A stretch of 7,057 nt of DNA. Origin: an uncultured Clostridia bacterium (lineage in GTDB: Bacteria; Bacillota; Clostridia; UMGS1810). The notes under the pieces are model-generated. The model had not been told where the DNA came from. It worked only from the letters and a program-made list of their open reading frames with translations, and made no database searches. Positions within the stretch are counted from its first letter, which is position 1, and the number at the start of each line of letters is the position of its first letter. This document shows, in pieces, positions 1-5,330 of this stretch. Location: contig CALGRC010000028.1 of assembly GCA_937959315.1 (NCBI GenBank), positions 1 through 7,057 on the forward strand, written 5' to 3'. The position numbers were made by a program, and so were the translations under genes.

Positions 1-2
1 AT

Positions 3-815
3 ATTATTTTTCTTGTCGCCATAAACCTACATTTTTTCCTCGGCGTTTTCTTTCATTTTATCATTGGCGTTGACACAAATCCAGCTTCAAAATCGTCCAT
101 GCAGCTTACGACCATGAAAAAAGGCGACTACGAACGGGATATGCAGTATAAAGGCATTTCCTACAACGCCCCACATGTGACTGCGGAACTGGAATACTAT
201 CTGGACGATTCTATTCCAACAGGGATAGAAACTGTTTTGCCAGTCAATGTTGTCAATCAATTTTTCCCATCGGGGCACACGTTGTCTGCCGGTGTGTTCA
301 CAACAAACACCAATTCCTACAGCAGAAGCGGTTATGCCGGTTTGGGGAACTGGCAAACGGCAGATGACAGCAATATGCTGGAATACCATTACACCGACAG
401 TGACGGTACGCAATGGACGTTTAACAATTTTACAGATGACCAAACAGGGCTGCCGCTTCCCGTTTCCGGTTCCGGCCCGGATACCAGCAAAAGCGCAGGA
501 AATTTCAGCAATTACGGGGTGACAAATACCTATATCATAACCCTGCACAACACAGGCAGCAGAGACCGGCATTTCAAATTCAGGATTTCATCTGAAGGGC
601 GGCATATTTACGATTACAAAATTTATTGGAACGGTGTGTTACAGGAAACCTTGAATCCACAGCTCAAAGCGGTTTTCGTCAATGTATCTGCTGTCACCGA
701 TGAAAATTTGGTGGATTGCGTGGTTCCTGCATATACCGATGTGCAGGTGGAATTAAATCTCACGATGACCACAGGCTGTAACGGTACAATCCATAACTTT
801 TTGTCTGTATATTAA
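3..815 (+). CDS. Exported protein of unknown function (5' end outside window)
   Basis: I do not recognise this protein. The frame is open from base 3 without a stop. The first ATG (99) and the next (114) have no ribosome site in front, so the true start probably lies upstream of the window. The codons before 99 give a strongly hydrophobic stretch ending near GVDTNPAS, which resembles a signal peptide or membrane anchor and suggests export. The rest (about 238 residues) is polar, rich in Asn, Thr, Ser, Gly and aromatics, with many short beta-like segments and two Cys near the C-terminus (VDCVV and TTGCNG). This fits an extracellular beta-sandwich. The stop is 17 nt before the start of the next secreted-protein gene, so the two are very likely one operon, perhaps making a surface complex. 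Coding is confident; function is unknown. Confidence 0.8.
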   Translation: MIFLVAINLHFFLGVFFHFIIGVDTNPASKSSMQLTTMKKGDYERDMQYKGISYNAPHVTAELEYYLDDSIPTGIETVLPVNVVNQFFPSGHTLSAGVFTTNTNSYSRSGYAGLGNWQTADDSNMLEYHYTDSDGTQWTFNNFTDDQTGLPLPVSGSGPDTSKSAGNFSNYGVTNTYIITLHNTGSRDRHFKFRISSEGRHIYDYKIYWNGVLQETLNPQLKAVFVNVSAVTDENLVDCVVPAYTDVQVELNLTMTTGCNGTIHNFLSVY

Positions 816-832
816 AAAAGGAGGACATGACG

Positions 833-1894
833 ATGAAAAAAATATTTGCGTTGTTATTGGCTTTCACCCTATTTCAGACGGTGTGCTATGCAGAGGTCAT
901 CCATTTTGATATGGCAAGGGTTGAAAACACCGAACTAAAAGTCGATTTGAACACCGGCGGCATCACAAACGCCCCTGTAGTAGAATATCCGGACGATATT
1001 CCCGTATTAGAGGCGTTCCCGGAGCCATACATTATTGACGTGGGACATGGCTACAACACGCTCAATGGATATTTGACCGAAATTGATGGTGTTACATACT
1101 GGGCAGGCAGGACGGGTGAAAAATGGATGCCATTGTCTGTTGTGCCGCTACCGGCGGGAACCACCACAGTCACAGAAAATTTGCCTGCCGACTGGACACC
1201 TGATTTGTTTCCATACAATGCAACCGACAAAAAGTATCAATGGGAAAACATCGCCACTGCTTTGGAAAATTATGAGGTTGTACGGCAGACCTCGCGGCCG
1301 TTTGGTAAATGGCGTGTGCAATATGACAGCATCAGCAAACAATGCAGCTTTTTTGTAAACGGGACATATAGGGTAAAAACAGACATTCCATTTGACGTTT
1401 ATAATTTTGCGCTTGGTACACGAGGCCCCTATGACAATGTGCTGTACTGGGAGGACGATACGACATTCTATATTAAGAATTATAACATCCTGTTATCGAC
1501 ACCCAAGCAACCGTTTTACGATGCGCTCGACGCTTTGGAGGATTTACCGACCATCGTACTAAACGATACGATTCTGGGATTTGAAGAACCGCCCGTCGTA
1601 GAACAAGACCGAGTGCTCGTTCCCATGCGGTTTTTATTCGAGCAAATGGGCGCAGATGTTGATTGGGAGGGCGCAAGCCAAACAGCAACCGTCATGCAAA
1701 ACGGGGAAACCATCTCGTTCCAAATCGGACAGCAAGCAGCACAAGTCAATGGCGCTGTGCAGATGATGGACGTTCCCGCAAAACTGGAAAACGATAAAAC
1801 CATGGTTCCCATCCACTTTTTATCCGAAAACCTCGGCTATCAGGTGGAATGGGATGGGGATACAAATACCGTAACCATAACAACTACAAAATAG
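833..1894 (+). CDS. Secreted protein with C-terminal copper amine oxidase N-terminal-like domain
   Basis: A 353-residue exported protein. The start at 833 is chosen over the in-frame ATG at 827 because AGGAGG (819-824) lies 8 nt from 833 but only 2 nt from 827. Residues 1-20 are a signal peptide (MKK, hydrophobic core, cleavage after CYA). Residues about 240-350 match the copper amine oxidase N-terminal domain family (PF07833 type): an LNDTILGF-like strand, then two repeats of V-P-[MI]-[RH]-F-L-x-E-x-[ML]-G-x-x-V-[DE]-W followed by a T-V-T-type strand. In Firmicutes this module is a stalk or wall-associated domain and does not imply oxidase activity. The middle (about 130-225), with GKWRVQYD, FFVNG and a YIKNYNI end, faintly resembles a laminin-G/concanavalin-like sandwich; that is a guess. 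It is the second gene of the operon and is followed by a terminator. Confidence 0.88.
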   Translation: MKKIFALLLAFTLFQTVCYAEVIHFDMARVENTELKVDLNTGGITNAPVVEYPDDIPVLEAFPEPYIIDVGHGYNTLNGYLTEIDGVTYWAGRTGEKWMPLSVVPLPAGTTTVTENLPADWTPDLFPYNATDKKYQWENIATALENYEVVRQTSRPFGKWRVQYDSISKQCSFFVNGTYRVKTDIPFDVYNFALGTRGPYDNVLYWEDDTTFYIKNYNILLSTPKQPFYDALDALEDLPTIVLNDTILGFEEPPVVEQDRVLVPMRFLFEQMGADVDWEGASQTATVMQNGETISFQIGQQAAQVNGAVQMMDVPAKLENDKTMVPIHFLSENLGYQVEWDGDTNTVTITTTK

Positions 1895-1922
1895 TAAAAA
1901 CCAATCCATACACATAAAAAAC

Positions 1923-1952
1923 AATCCCCCGCATTTTACCATGCGGGGGATT
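1923..1952. terminator. Bidirectional Rho-independent terminator
   Basis: A perfect 12-bp stem (1923-1934 with 1941-1952) has a GC core CCCCCGC/GCGGGGG and a 6-nt loop TTTACC. It is followed by TTTGTTATT on the + strand and by TTGTTTTTTAT on the - strand. It lies between the convergent genes ending at 1894 (+) and 1967 (-) and can serve both. Confidence 0.9.
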
Positions 1953-1966
1953 TGTTATTAAACGTA

Positions 1967-2173
1967 TCATTCACCTTGGTACTGCTCCATAGCCTGTTTG
2001 CTTAAATCTCGTACAGACGCTCCTTCAAAATTCAAATTTTGTTCCTGCCATTGAGTATCGTCAAACGGCTCCCGAATCATCAAACTGATAAACCGTTCTG
2101 CATCGACAATCCCTAATTTATCCAGTAAAGCGTTCATACCCTCGATATGTAATTGAGACTCCGATTTACGCAT
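1967..2173 (-). CDS. Small antitoxin-like protein (68 aa), no toxin partner seen
   Basis: A 68-residue charged protein starting MRKSESQLHIEG. The pattern G-M-N-A-L-x-x-K-L-G-I-V-D-x-E-R-F-I-S-L-x-x-R-E-P-F-D-x-T-x-W-Q resembles a family of short standalone proteins in Clostridia and cyanobacteria often annotated as putative antitoxins or hypothetical. I recall the pattern but cannot confirm the family here. The N-terminal half predicts helices (EGMNALLDKLG and DAERFISLMI), followed by a variable acidic tail. The ATG at 2173 is preceded by a GGGGAAG-like ribosome site and a strong promoter of its own (2198-2226), so it is not simply read through from the XRE operon 75 nt upstream. It ends at the shared terminator. 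No adjacent gene looks like a toxin, so its role is open. Confidence 0.75.
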   Translation of the reverse strand: MRKSESQLHIEGMNALLDKLGIVDAERFISLMIREPFDDTQWQEQNLNFEGASVRDLSKQAMEQYQGE

Positions 2174-2197
2174 CCCTGCACTTCCCCATTCAACTGC

Positions 2198-2226
2198 ATT
2201 ATAGCATACGAATTGAAGGATTGCAA
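2198..2226 (-). promoter_or_regulatory. Sigma-70/SigA promoter for the 68-aa gene
   Basis: Read on the - strand: TTGCAA (2226-2221), a 17-nt spacer, then a perfect TATAAT (2203-2198) preceded by TGC, an extended -10. It lies about 25 nt upstream of the start at 2173. Confidence 0.75.
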
Positions 2227-2248
2227 CGAAGAAACATCTTAAATACGA

Positions 2249-2599
2249 TTATTTTACTTTCCGCGCCAAACTGGAAACTGCCAGTTGAATGGTATCAATA
2301 TCGTCTTTCATTTGCGGAATTTCAGTAATATCTTTAATATCTTTGCGGATGATTTCATGTCCTTCCGCAAGCAATTTAATTCCCGGCAGGACATCATTTT
2401 CCTGTGTAAGTCTTACTTTTGTAAGTTCGTCCTGCATGGACTTTTGTCCTTGCTTCAGATTAGACACTTCCAGCTTCAGATTAGACACTTCCAGCTTCAG
2501 GTCAGACATATCCTGCGTCAATACATCCTGCCCCTGTTTCAGAGCAGCCATATCCGCTTGAATTTGAAGCAGAATGTCTTTCATCTCGTTTGCTTCCAT
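2249..2599 (-). CDS. Coiled-coil protein paired with XRE regulator
   Basis: A 116-residue soluble protein, almost wholly helical. Residues 5-60 form heptads with Leu, Ile, Met or Val in core positions, including the exact heptad duplication LEVSNLK (36-42 and 43-49) flanked by KQGQ motifs (21-24 and 49-52). After a break around DVLPGIKLLAEG, a second helical part follows (HEIIRKDIKDI, MKDDIDTIQLAVSSLARKVK). Small proteins of this shape with repeated LKQGQ heptads are common next to XRE regulators in Firmicutes; this is family knowledge, and no enzymatic role is known to me. The start has a GAAAGGAT ribosome site 8 nt upstream. It begins 19 nt after the XRE stop with no promoter between, so it is the second gene of that operon. 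It may oligomerise or bind the regulator (inference). Confidence 0.85.
   Translation of the reverse strand: MEANEMKDILLQIQADMAALKQGQDVLTQDMSDLKLEVSNLKLEVSNLKQGQKSMQDELTKVRLTQENDVLPGIKLLAEGHEIIRKDIKDITEIPQMKDDIDTIQLAVSSLARKVK
2452..2514. repeat. 21-bp tandem repeat encoding a coiled-coil heptad
   Basis: Two identical 21-bp units (2452-2472, 2473-2493) are followed by a degenerate third (2494-2514, starting GCTTCAGGTCAGACAT). In the - strand gene each unit encodes one 7-residue heptad, so copy number changes would lengthen the coil by whole heptads without a frameshift. Confidence 0.9.
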
Positions 2600-2618
2600 T
2601 CAAACCATCCTTTCAAAA

Positions 2619-2954
2619 TCACCGATTTTTACATCCATCCGCATATACTCTCAGCAATTCTATCGCCCGTTCTTTTTGCGTTTCCGACAATTCCTGCACT
2701 ACGGCAGAAAGCGGATCGGTATTTTTATGTGAACCCTCACCAAATAAAATATAATCAGCACTGATTTCCAAAACATCAGATAATGACATCAAGGTTGGAA
2801 TCGAAATACCGCTTTTACCGATTTCAATTTGACTGATTTGCGTTTTATCTACATTACAGCGCATTGCAACATATTCTTGCGTATAGTTTTTGGCAAGTCT
2901 GGCTTTTCGGATTCTTTCAGAAATTGGCTTGTATTCATAGGCGGTTATTTTCAT
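2619..2954 (-). CDS. XRE-family HTH transcriptional regulator
   Basis: A 111-residue Cro/CI-type DNA-binding protein. Residues 11-70 are the five-helix HTH: ISERIRKARLAKN, then YTQEYVAMRCNV (helix 2), the recognition helix DKTQISQIEIGKSG, then IPTLMSLSDVLEISADYILFG. The last part (84-111) is an amphipathic helix, SAVVQELSETQKERAIELLRVYA, of the kind used for dimerisation in this family. The ATG at 2954 has a GAGGTGA ribosome site 7 nt upstream. It is transcribed divergently from the LytTR regulator across a 205-nt gap and leads an operon with the coiled-coil gene. It probably represses its own promoter and perhaps that of the LytTR operon (inference from position). A -10-like TAAAAT (2984-2979, - strand) exists but no convincing -35. 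Confidence 0.92.
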   Translation of the reverse strand: MKITAYEYKPISERIRKARLAKNYTQEYVAMRCNVDKTQISQIEIGKSGISIPTLMSLSDVLEISADYILFGEGSHKNTDPLSAVVQELSETQKERAIELLRVYADGCKNR

Positions 2955-3037
2955 TTACACTCACCTCAGTATAGTGATATTTTACCACGCTTCCTCAATC
3001 ATAATGGTGAGCAAAAATCTATATAGTTGAGTGGTAT

Positions 3038-3066
3038 TTGACATTGTGGAGTAAACGATATATAAT
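3038..3066 (+). promoter_or_regulatory. Perfect consensus promoter of the LytTR operon
   Basis: TTGACA (3038-3043), a 17-nt spacer, then TATAAT (3061-3066): an exact SigA consensus. It lies about 90 nt upstream of the response regulator start. GTGGTA at 3031-3036 next to the -35, and its inverted copy TACCAC at 2983-2988, could be regulator half-sites, and ATAGTTGAG (3023-3031) is one base off the known LytTR half-site pattern. Both are suggestive only. Confidence 0.88.
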
Positions 3067-3159
3067 ATATCCATCATTTAGAATTTTATCAGCTAACTGG
3101 CAATACAAATCAATTTTCAATGCAAATTCCTATAAACCACCATGCAAAAGGATGATGCC

Positions 3160-3861
3160 ATGAACATCTATATCTATGATGACGATCCAGCTTACCGCCA
3201 TCAGCTTGCAGCTCTGATGGAACAGCTTGCTGGAATGGACGCTCGCATCCGAGCAGCAGGAACACGGCGCGAGATGGAACGTCTGATTCAGTCAAGCGAT
3301 GGCTATACCCTATTTTTGCTGGATATTGTAGACGAATCCGGCAACGACGTAGGATTTTATCTGGCGGAGCAAATCAAAAAGCATCATCCCAGCCACTGTA
3401 TTGCATTTATCACAGGGTACATACAACGTCTGGTTTTATCTTCCAGATATAAATTGTTGGCAGACACTTTCATTTGCAAAGGAATCGGCAATCTGAAACA
3501 GGAACTGGCTGCGTTATTGGAATTTGCCCGCGCCAAAGAAGGCGGTATGCTGCACCTCAAAGGAAAATGGGGCAAGGTATATCAGCTCCCTTTTCGAGAT
3601 GTCATTTTGTTTGAAACTGTCAAACGGAAACGGGCGCTGATGGTCTACCATGAACATGGCGAACTTCTGCTGCCGGCATACCTGAAAGAAATCCTGCCGC
3701 AACTGGATGGCCGGTTTGTCCGCTGTCATCGTGGATGTGTGGTCAACCGCAGCAAAATCCGGGAAATTGATACACGGGAACGCCTTGTCACCCTATCCAA
3801 TGGCAAAGTCTGTCCCTATTCCAAACGCGCGAAGGAGGTGCTATTGGATGCTCTTTTTTGA
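3160..3861 (+). CDS. LytTR-family response regulator (receiver + LytTR DNA-binding domain)
   Basis: A 233-residue AgrA/ComE/VirR-type regulator. The start at 3160 is preferred to the ATG at 3142 because AAAAGGA (3146-3152) sits 7 nt before it and the protein then begins directly with the receiver strand MNIYIYDDD. Receiver, residues 1-120: acidic pocket D7-D9, phospho-acceptor D55 in LFLLDIVD, switch Thr85 in FITGY and conserved Lys107 in FICKG are all present, so it should be phosphorylatable. LytTR domain, about 128-233: LKGKWGKVYQLPFRDVILFE, the strand RKRALMVYHEHGE, LKEILPQL-DGRFVRCHRGCVVNRSKI, ending with LSNGKVCPYSKRAKEVLLDAL. LytTR proteins bind promoter direct repeats and usually control bacteriocin, quorum-sensing, virulence or competence genes. 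No histidine kinase gene is in the window. Its 3' end overlaps the membrane protein gene by 14 nt, so the two are translationally coupled. Confidence 0.95.
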   Translation: MNIYIYDDDPAYRHQLAALMEQLAGMDARIRAAGTRREMERLIQSSDGYTLFLLDIVDESGNDVGFYLAEQIKKHHPSHCIAFITGYIQRLVLSSRYKLLADTFICKGIGNLKQELAALLEFARAKEGGMLHLKGKWGKVYQLPFRDVILFETVKRKRALMVYHEHGELLLPAYLKEILPQLDGRFVRCHRGCVVNRSKIREIDTRERLVTLSNGKVCPYSKRAKEVLLDALF

Positions 3862-4453
3862 AAGCGCCGGATACTGTCTGGCTGTCACCATCATGGCAAG
3901 CTGCGCCTGCAGGCGGCGGATAGAGTACGGCTTATGCTTCTGCATCCTGTGGGCATCTGACCTGCTGTGCAGCTATGTATTACAACTGGAACCATACTGT
4001 ATGCTGTTTGTATCCGGCGCACTGTTTGTGTTTTTGCTAACTACCCACATCCAGCCAGCCCTTGCTTTATACCGGACGGTCACTGCCATCACGCTGGTGT
4101 ATATGTACACCGTATTCTTTGCTGGCATTGCGGCATTGTTTTTCCCTACTTTATGGAATACAACGCCGTGTACCATCGCGATTACACTTTTGCAGGTTGC
4201 GTCATCGGCCTGTTTTCGGCCATTGGTCAAACAATACATCCTGCCAGCCCATATTTCCATCCAGCGCATGATTACCGTCACCGGGCTCATTGTCATTGGT
4301 TTTGGCGGTCTGGTTGTACCGCTGATGTACACCCTGCCATTCCATCAATTTTACGTTATAGTCTGCGTCATATTGGTTCCGGTATTGGTGTTCATCTTTT
4401 TCATGGCAAGCTATGCCACTGCCGCCGACTGCTTCATTCTTCTGGCTCGTTAA
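3848..4453 (+). CDS. Polytopic membrane protein; AgrC-sensor-like but lacking a kinase domain
   Basis: A 201-residue integral membrane protein with six to seven hydrophobic segments (approx. 3-20, 27-44, 49-66, 78-99, 105-121, 138-158, 164-185) and almost no soluble part. The start at 3848 is set by AAGGAGG (3832-3838), 9 nt upstream, inside the end of the LytTR gene. Size, topology and position next to a LytTR response regulator match the N-terminal sensor region of AgrC-type GHKL histidine kinases, but the protein stops right after the last helix (ASYATAADCFILLAR). There is no H-box helix, no N-box and no GHKL remnant downstream, where a convergent XRE gene begins and overlaps by 20 nt. It may be a truncated kinase or a dedicated membrane inhibitor or sensor of the regulator, as in HdrRM/BrsRM-type LytTR systems. 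It could also be an unrelated membrane protein; no family is certain. Confidence 0.85.
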   Translation: MLFFESAGYCLAVTIMASCACRRRIEYGLCFCILWASDLLCSYVLQLEPYCMLFVSGALFVFLLTTHIQPALALYRTVTAITLVYMYTVFFAGIAALFFPTLWNTTPCTIAITLLQVASSACFRPLVKQYILPAHISIQRMITVTGLIVIGFGGLVVPLMYTLPFHQFYVIVCVILVPVLVFIFFMASYATAADCFILLAR

Positions 4454-4649
4454 AATCGAATTCAAACAATTCATTTGGTGTGACATCAAAAATAACGCAC
4501 ATCGCCTCAATATTTTTATATTGAATTGAGGATGTTTCATTATTGATCATTTTACTAAAATTCTGAAAACTCATGCCTAATTGTTTATTTAACCAATATG
4601 GTGTTTTATTCCGTTCTTTCAAAAGCTCACGCACTCTCAATCGCAACAT
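4434..4649 (-). CDS. Small XRE/Cro-type HTH regulator
   Basis: A 71-residue protein that is essentially only a helix-turn-helix, of the short Cro/CI type (HTH_26-like). It reads RLRVRELLKERNKT, PYWLNKQLGM (helix 2), SFQNFSKMINNETSS (recognition helix and turn), then IQYKNIEAMCVIFDVTPNELFEFD and an acidic tail. An in-frame TTG at 4655 would add two residues, but GAGGGTG (4664-4658) lies 8 nt before the ATG at 4649 and only 2 nt before the TTG, so 4649 is used. Short proteins like this often act as autorepressors in prophages and integrative elements. Its 3' end overlaps the tail of the membrane protein gene on the other strand by 20 nt. The region just upstream carries three ATGTNNACAT boxes, which are candidate operators. 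I see no clear promoter for it on the - strand. Confidence 0.88.
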   Translation of the reverse strand: MLRLRVRELLKERNKTPYWLNKQLGMSFQNFSKMINNETSSIQYKNIEAMCVIFDVTPNELFEFDFNEPEE

Positions 4650-4670
4650 AAACAATTCACCCTCTTATCA

Positions 4671-4740
4671 ATGTATACATATGATATTAATGCATAATTT
4701 ATGTTGACATATAGATTTATACATTATATAATGTTTACAT
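4671..4740. promoter_or_regulatory. Three ATGTNNACAT operator-like boxes at 30-bp spacing
   Basis: ATGTATACAT (4671-4680), ATGTTGACAT (4701-4710) and ATGTTTACAT (4731-4740) are 10-bp (near-)palindromes with identical half-sites, starting exactly 30 bp apart, about three helical turns. The second contains the -35 and the third starts within the -10 of the + strand promoter. A 14-bp perfect palindrome, ACATTATATAATGT (4721-4734), covers the same -10. This is the layout of repressor operators, probably for one of the two flanking XRE proteins (inference). Confidence 0.7.
4704..4732 (+). promoter_or_regulatory. Perfect consensus promoter pointing antisense into the next XRE gene
   Basis: TTGACA (4704-4709), a 17-nt spacer, then TATAAT (4727-4732) on the + strand. 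The nearest gene downstream (4784-5110) is on the opposite strand, so a transcript from here would be antisense to it. The next + strand gene starts at 5331, and no terminator with a U-tract on the + strand lies between. Confidence 0.7.
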
Positions 4741-4773
4741 TACTTACAGATAAGAAAATTTCTGGTACAAAAA

Positions 4774-4798
4774 ACGAACAGATTTATGGCCTGTTCGT
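4774..4798 (-). terminator. Rho-independent terminator overlapping the XRE stop codon
   Basis: ACGAACAG (4774-4781) pairs with CTGTTCGT (4791-4798), an 8-bp perfect stem with a 9-nt loop. On the - strand it is followed by TTTTTTG. The loop contains the TAA stop (4786-4784) of the XRE gene, so the last codons form one arm of the stem. Confidence 0.82.
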
Positions 4799-5110
4799 CA
4801 AAAATTCAATATATTCTATGACTTTCTCTAATTGCTGATTGTTGCAAGCCTCCAGCAAACGGGCGATTTCATCTACTTTTGTAGCAACTTTTGTATCAGA
4901 CGTGCCGAGCAACAAATAATCCGGCCTTACATCTAAAGCCGCACAAAGCTGCATCAGGCTTTCGATGCTTGGAATAGAATGTGAAGTTTCAATATTCGAG
5001 ATATATTTCGGGGTTAACTCTGTTTTTTCGGCCAACTCAGCTTGCGTTAATTTCAATTGTTTACGGCGTGCAGCAACCCGTTTACCAATTTGGGAATAGT
5101 CAATCACCAT
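4784..5110 (-). CDS. XRE-family HTH transcriptional regulator
   Basis: A 108-residue Cro/CI-like regulator. The HTH spans residues 7-69: QIGKRVAARRKQLK, LTQAELAEKTEL (helix 2), TPKYISNIETSHSIPS (recognition helix), then IESLMQLCAALDVRPDYLLLG. This is a near-textbook clostridial XRE domain. A C-terminal helical tail (about 78-105, VDEIARLLEACNNQQLEKVIEYIEFL) probably dimerises. The ATG at 5110 follows AAGGTG (5120-5115) by 5 nt. A -10-like TATACT (5132-5127) lies upstream, but its -35 is weak. It ends in its own terminator, is followed by the boxed intergenic region and a smaller XRE gene in the same orientation, and is opposed by the consensus + strand promoter at 4704. Regulator identity is sure; the target is unknown, with the ATGTNNACAT boxes the best candidate. 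Confidence 0.92.
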   Translation of the reverse strand: MVIDYSQIGKRVAARRKQLKLTQAELAEKTELTPKYISNIETSHSIPSIESLMQLCAALDVRPDYLLLGTSDTKVATKVDEIARLLEACNNQQLEKVIEYIEFLTNRP

Positions 5111-5154
5111 AATATCACCTTGTATCAGTATATGTATTTTTTTTGCAAAAATAA

Positions 5155-5191
5155 ACCCAATTAAAACGGGGAAAATCCGTTTTAATTGGGT
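5155..5191 (-). terminator. Long AT-rich hairpin, terminator-like on the - strand
   Basis: A perfect 15-bp stem (5155-5169 with 5177-5191; ends ACCC/GGGT and CGG/CCG) has a 7-nt loop. On the - strand it is followed by TTATTTTTG, which suits a terminator. On the + strand it is followed by ATTACAAA, which does not. No - strand gene lies to its right, so it may insulate the XRE gene from antisense transcription or be a folded leader element. Confidence 0.6.
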
Positions 5192-5330
5192 ATTACAAAT
5201 TCCAGAACTGCCAGACCATCTGAAAGAGCAAATTCAGTAACGAAATAACCAGCGGCCCCCAAAAACCGTGAGCGGGCGGCGCCTCGCCGCCCTGCCCACG
5301 GGCAGACATTACATTAGGAGATGCACTAAA
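5192..5330 (+). other. Leader region with GC-rich hairpins upstream of the pseudo-receiver operon
   Basis: No gene and no recognisable -35/-10 pair is seen here. A sharply GC-rich block at 5270-5305 stands out from AT-rich surroundings. It holds GGGCGGCG (5274-5281) pairing with CGCCGCCC (5285-5292) over a 3-nt loop, then a small TGCC/GGCA stem (5293-5304). The ribosome site ATTAGGAG (5313-5320) follows. This block could be a repeat-family copy or an RNA leader hairpin. It lacks a U-tract, so a simple terminator is unlikely. Confidence 0.5.

Noticed and set aside
2452..2514. Possible CRISPR-like repeat
   Set aside because: The units are directly adjacent without spacers and encode heptads inside a gene.
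2285..2764. Open frame of 159 codons on the + strand
   Set aside because: It spans the antisense of the coiled-coil gene and part of the XRE gene, with low-complexity residues and no ribosome site.
3707..3847. Longer reading frame for the membrane protein starting at 3707
   Set aside because: It lies inside the LytTR domain coding, has no ribosome site, and gives non-membrane sequence. AAGGAGG points to 3848.
3967..4524. Open frame of 185 codons on the + strand
   Set aside because: It is a shadow of the membrane protein gene in another frame, rich in His and Cys, with no ribosome site.
4671..4740. Attachment or inverted-repeat ends of an insertion sequence
   Set aside because: The 10-bp boxes are evenly phased over a promoter, and no transposase or target duplication is seen, so operators fit better.
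5268..5330. GTG 5268 as start of the pseudo-receiver
   Set aside because: It would translate the GC-rich hairpin, has no ribosome site, and puts about 21 extra residues before the first receiver strand.
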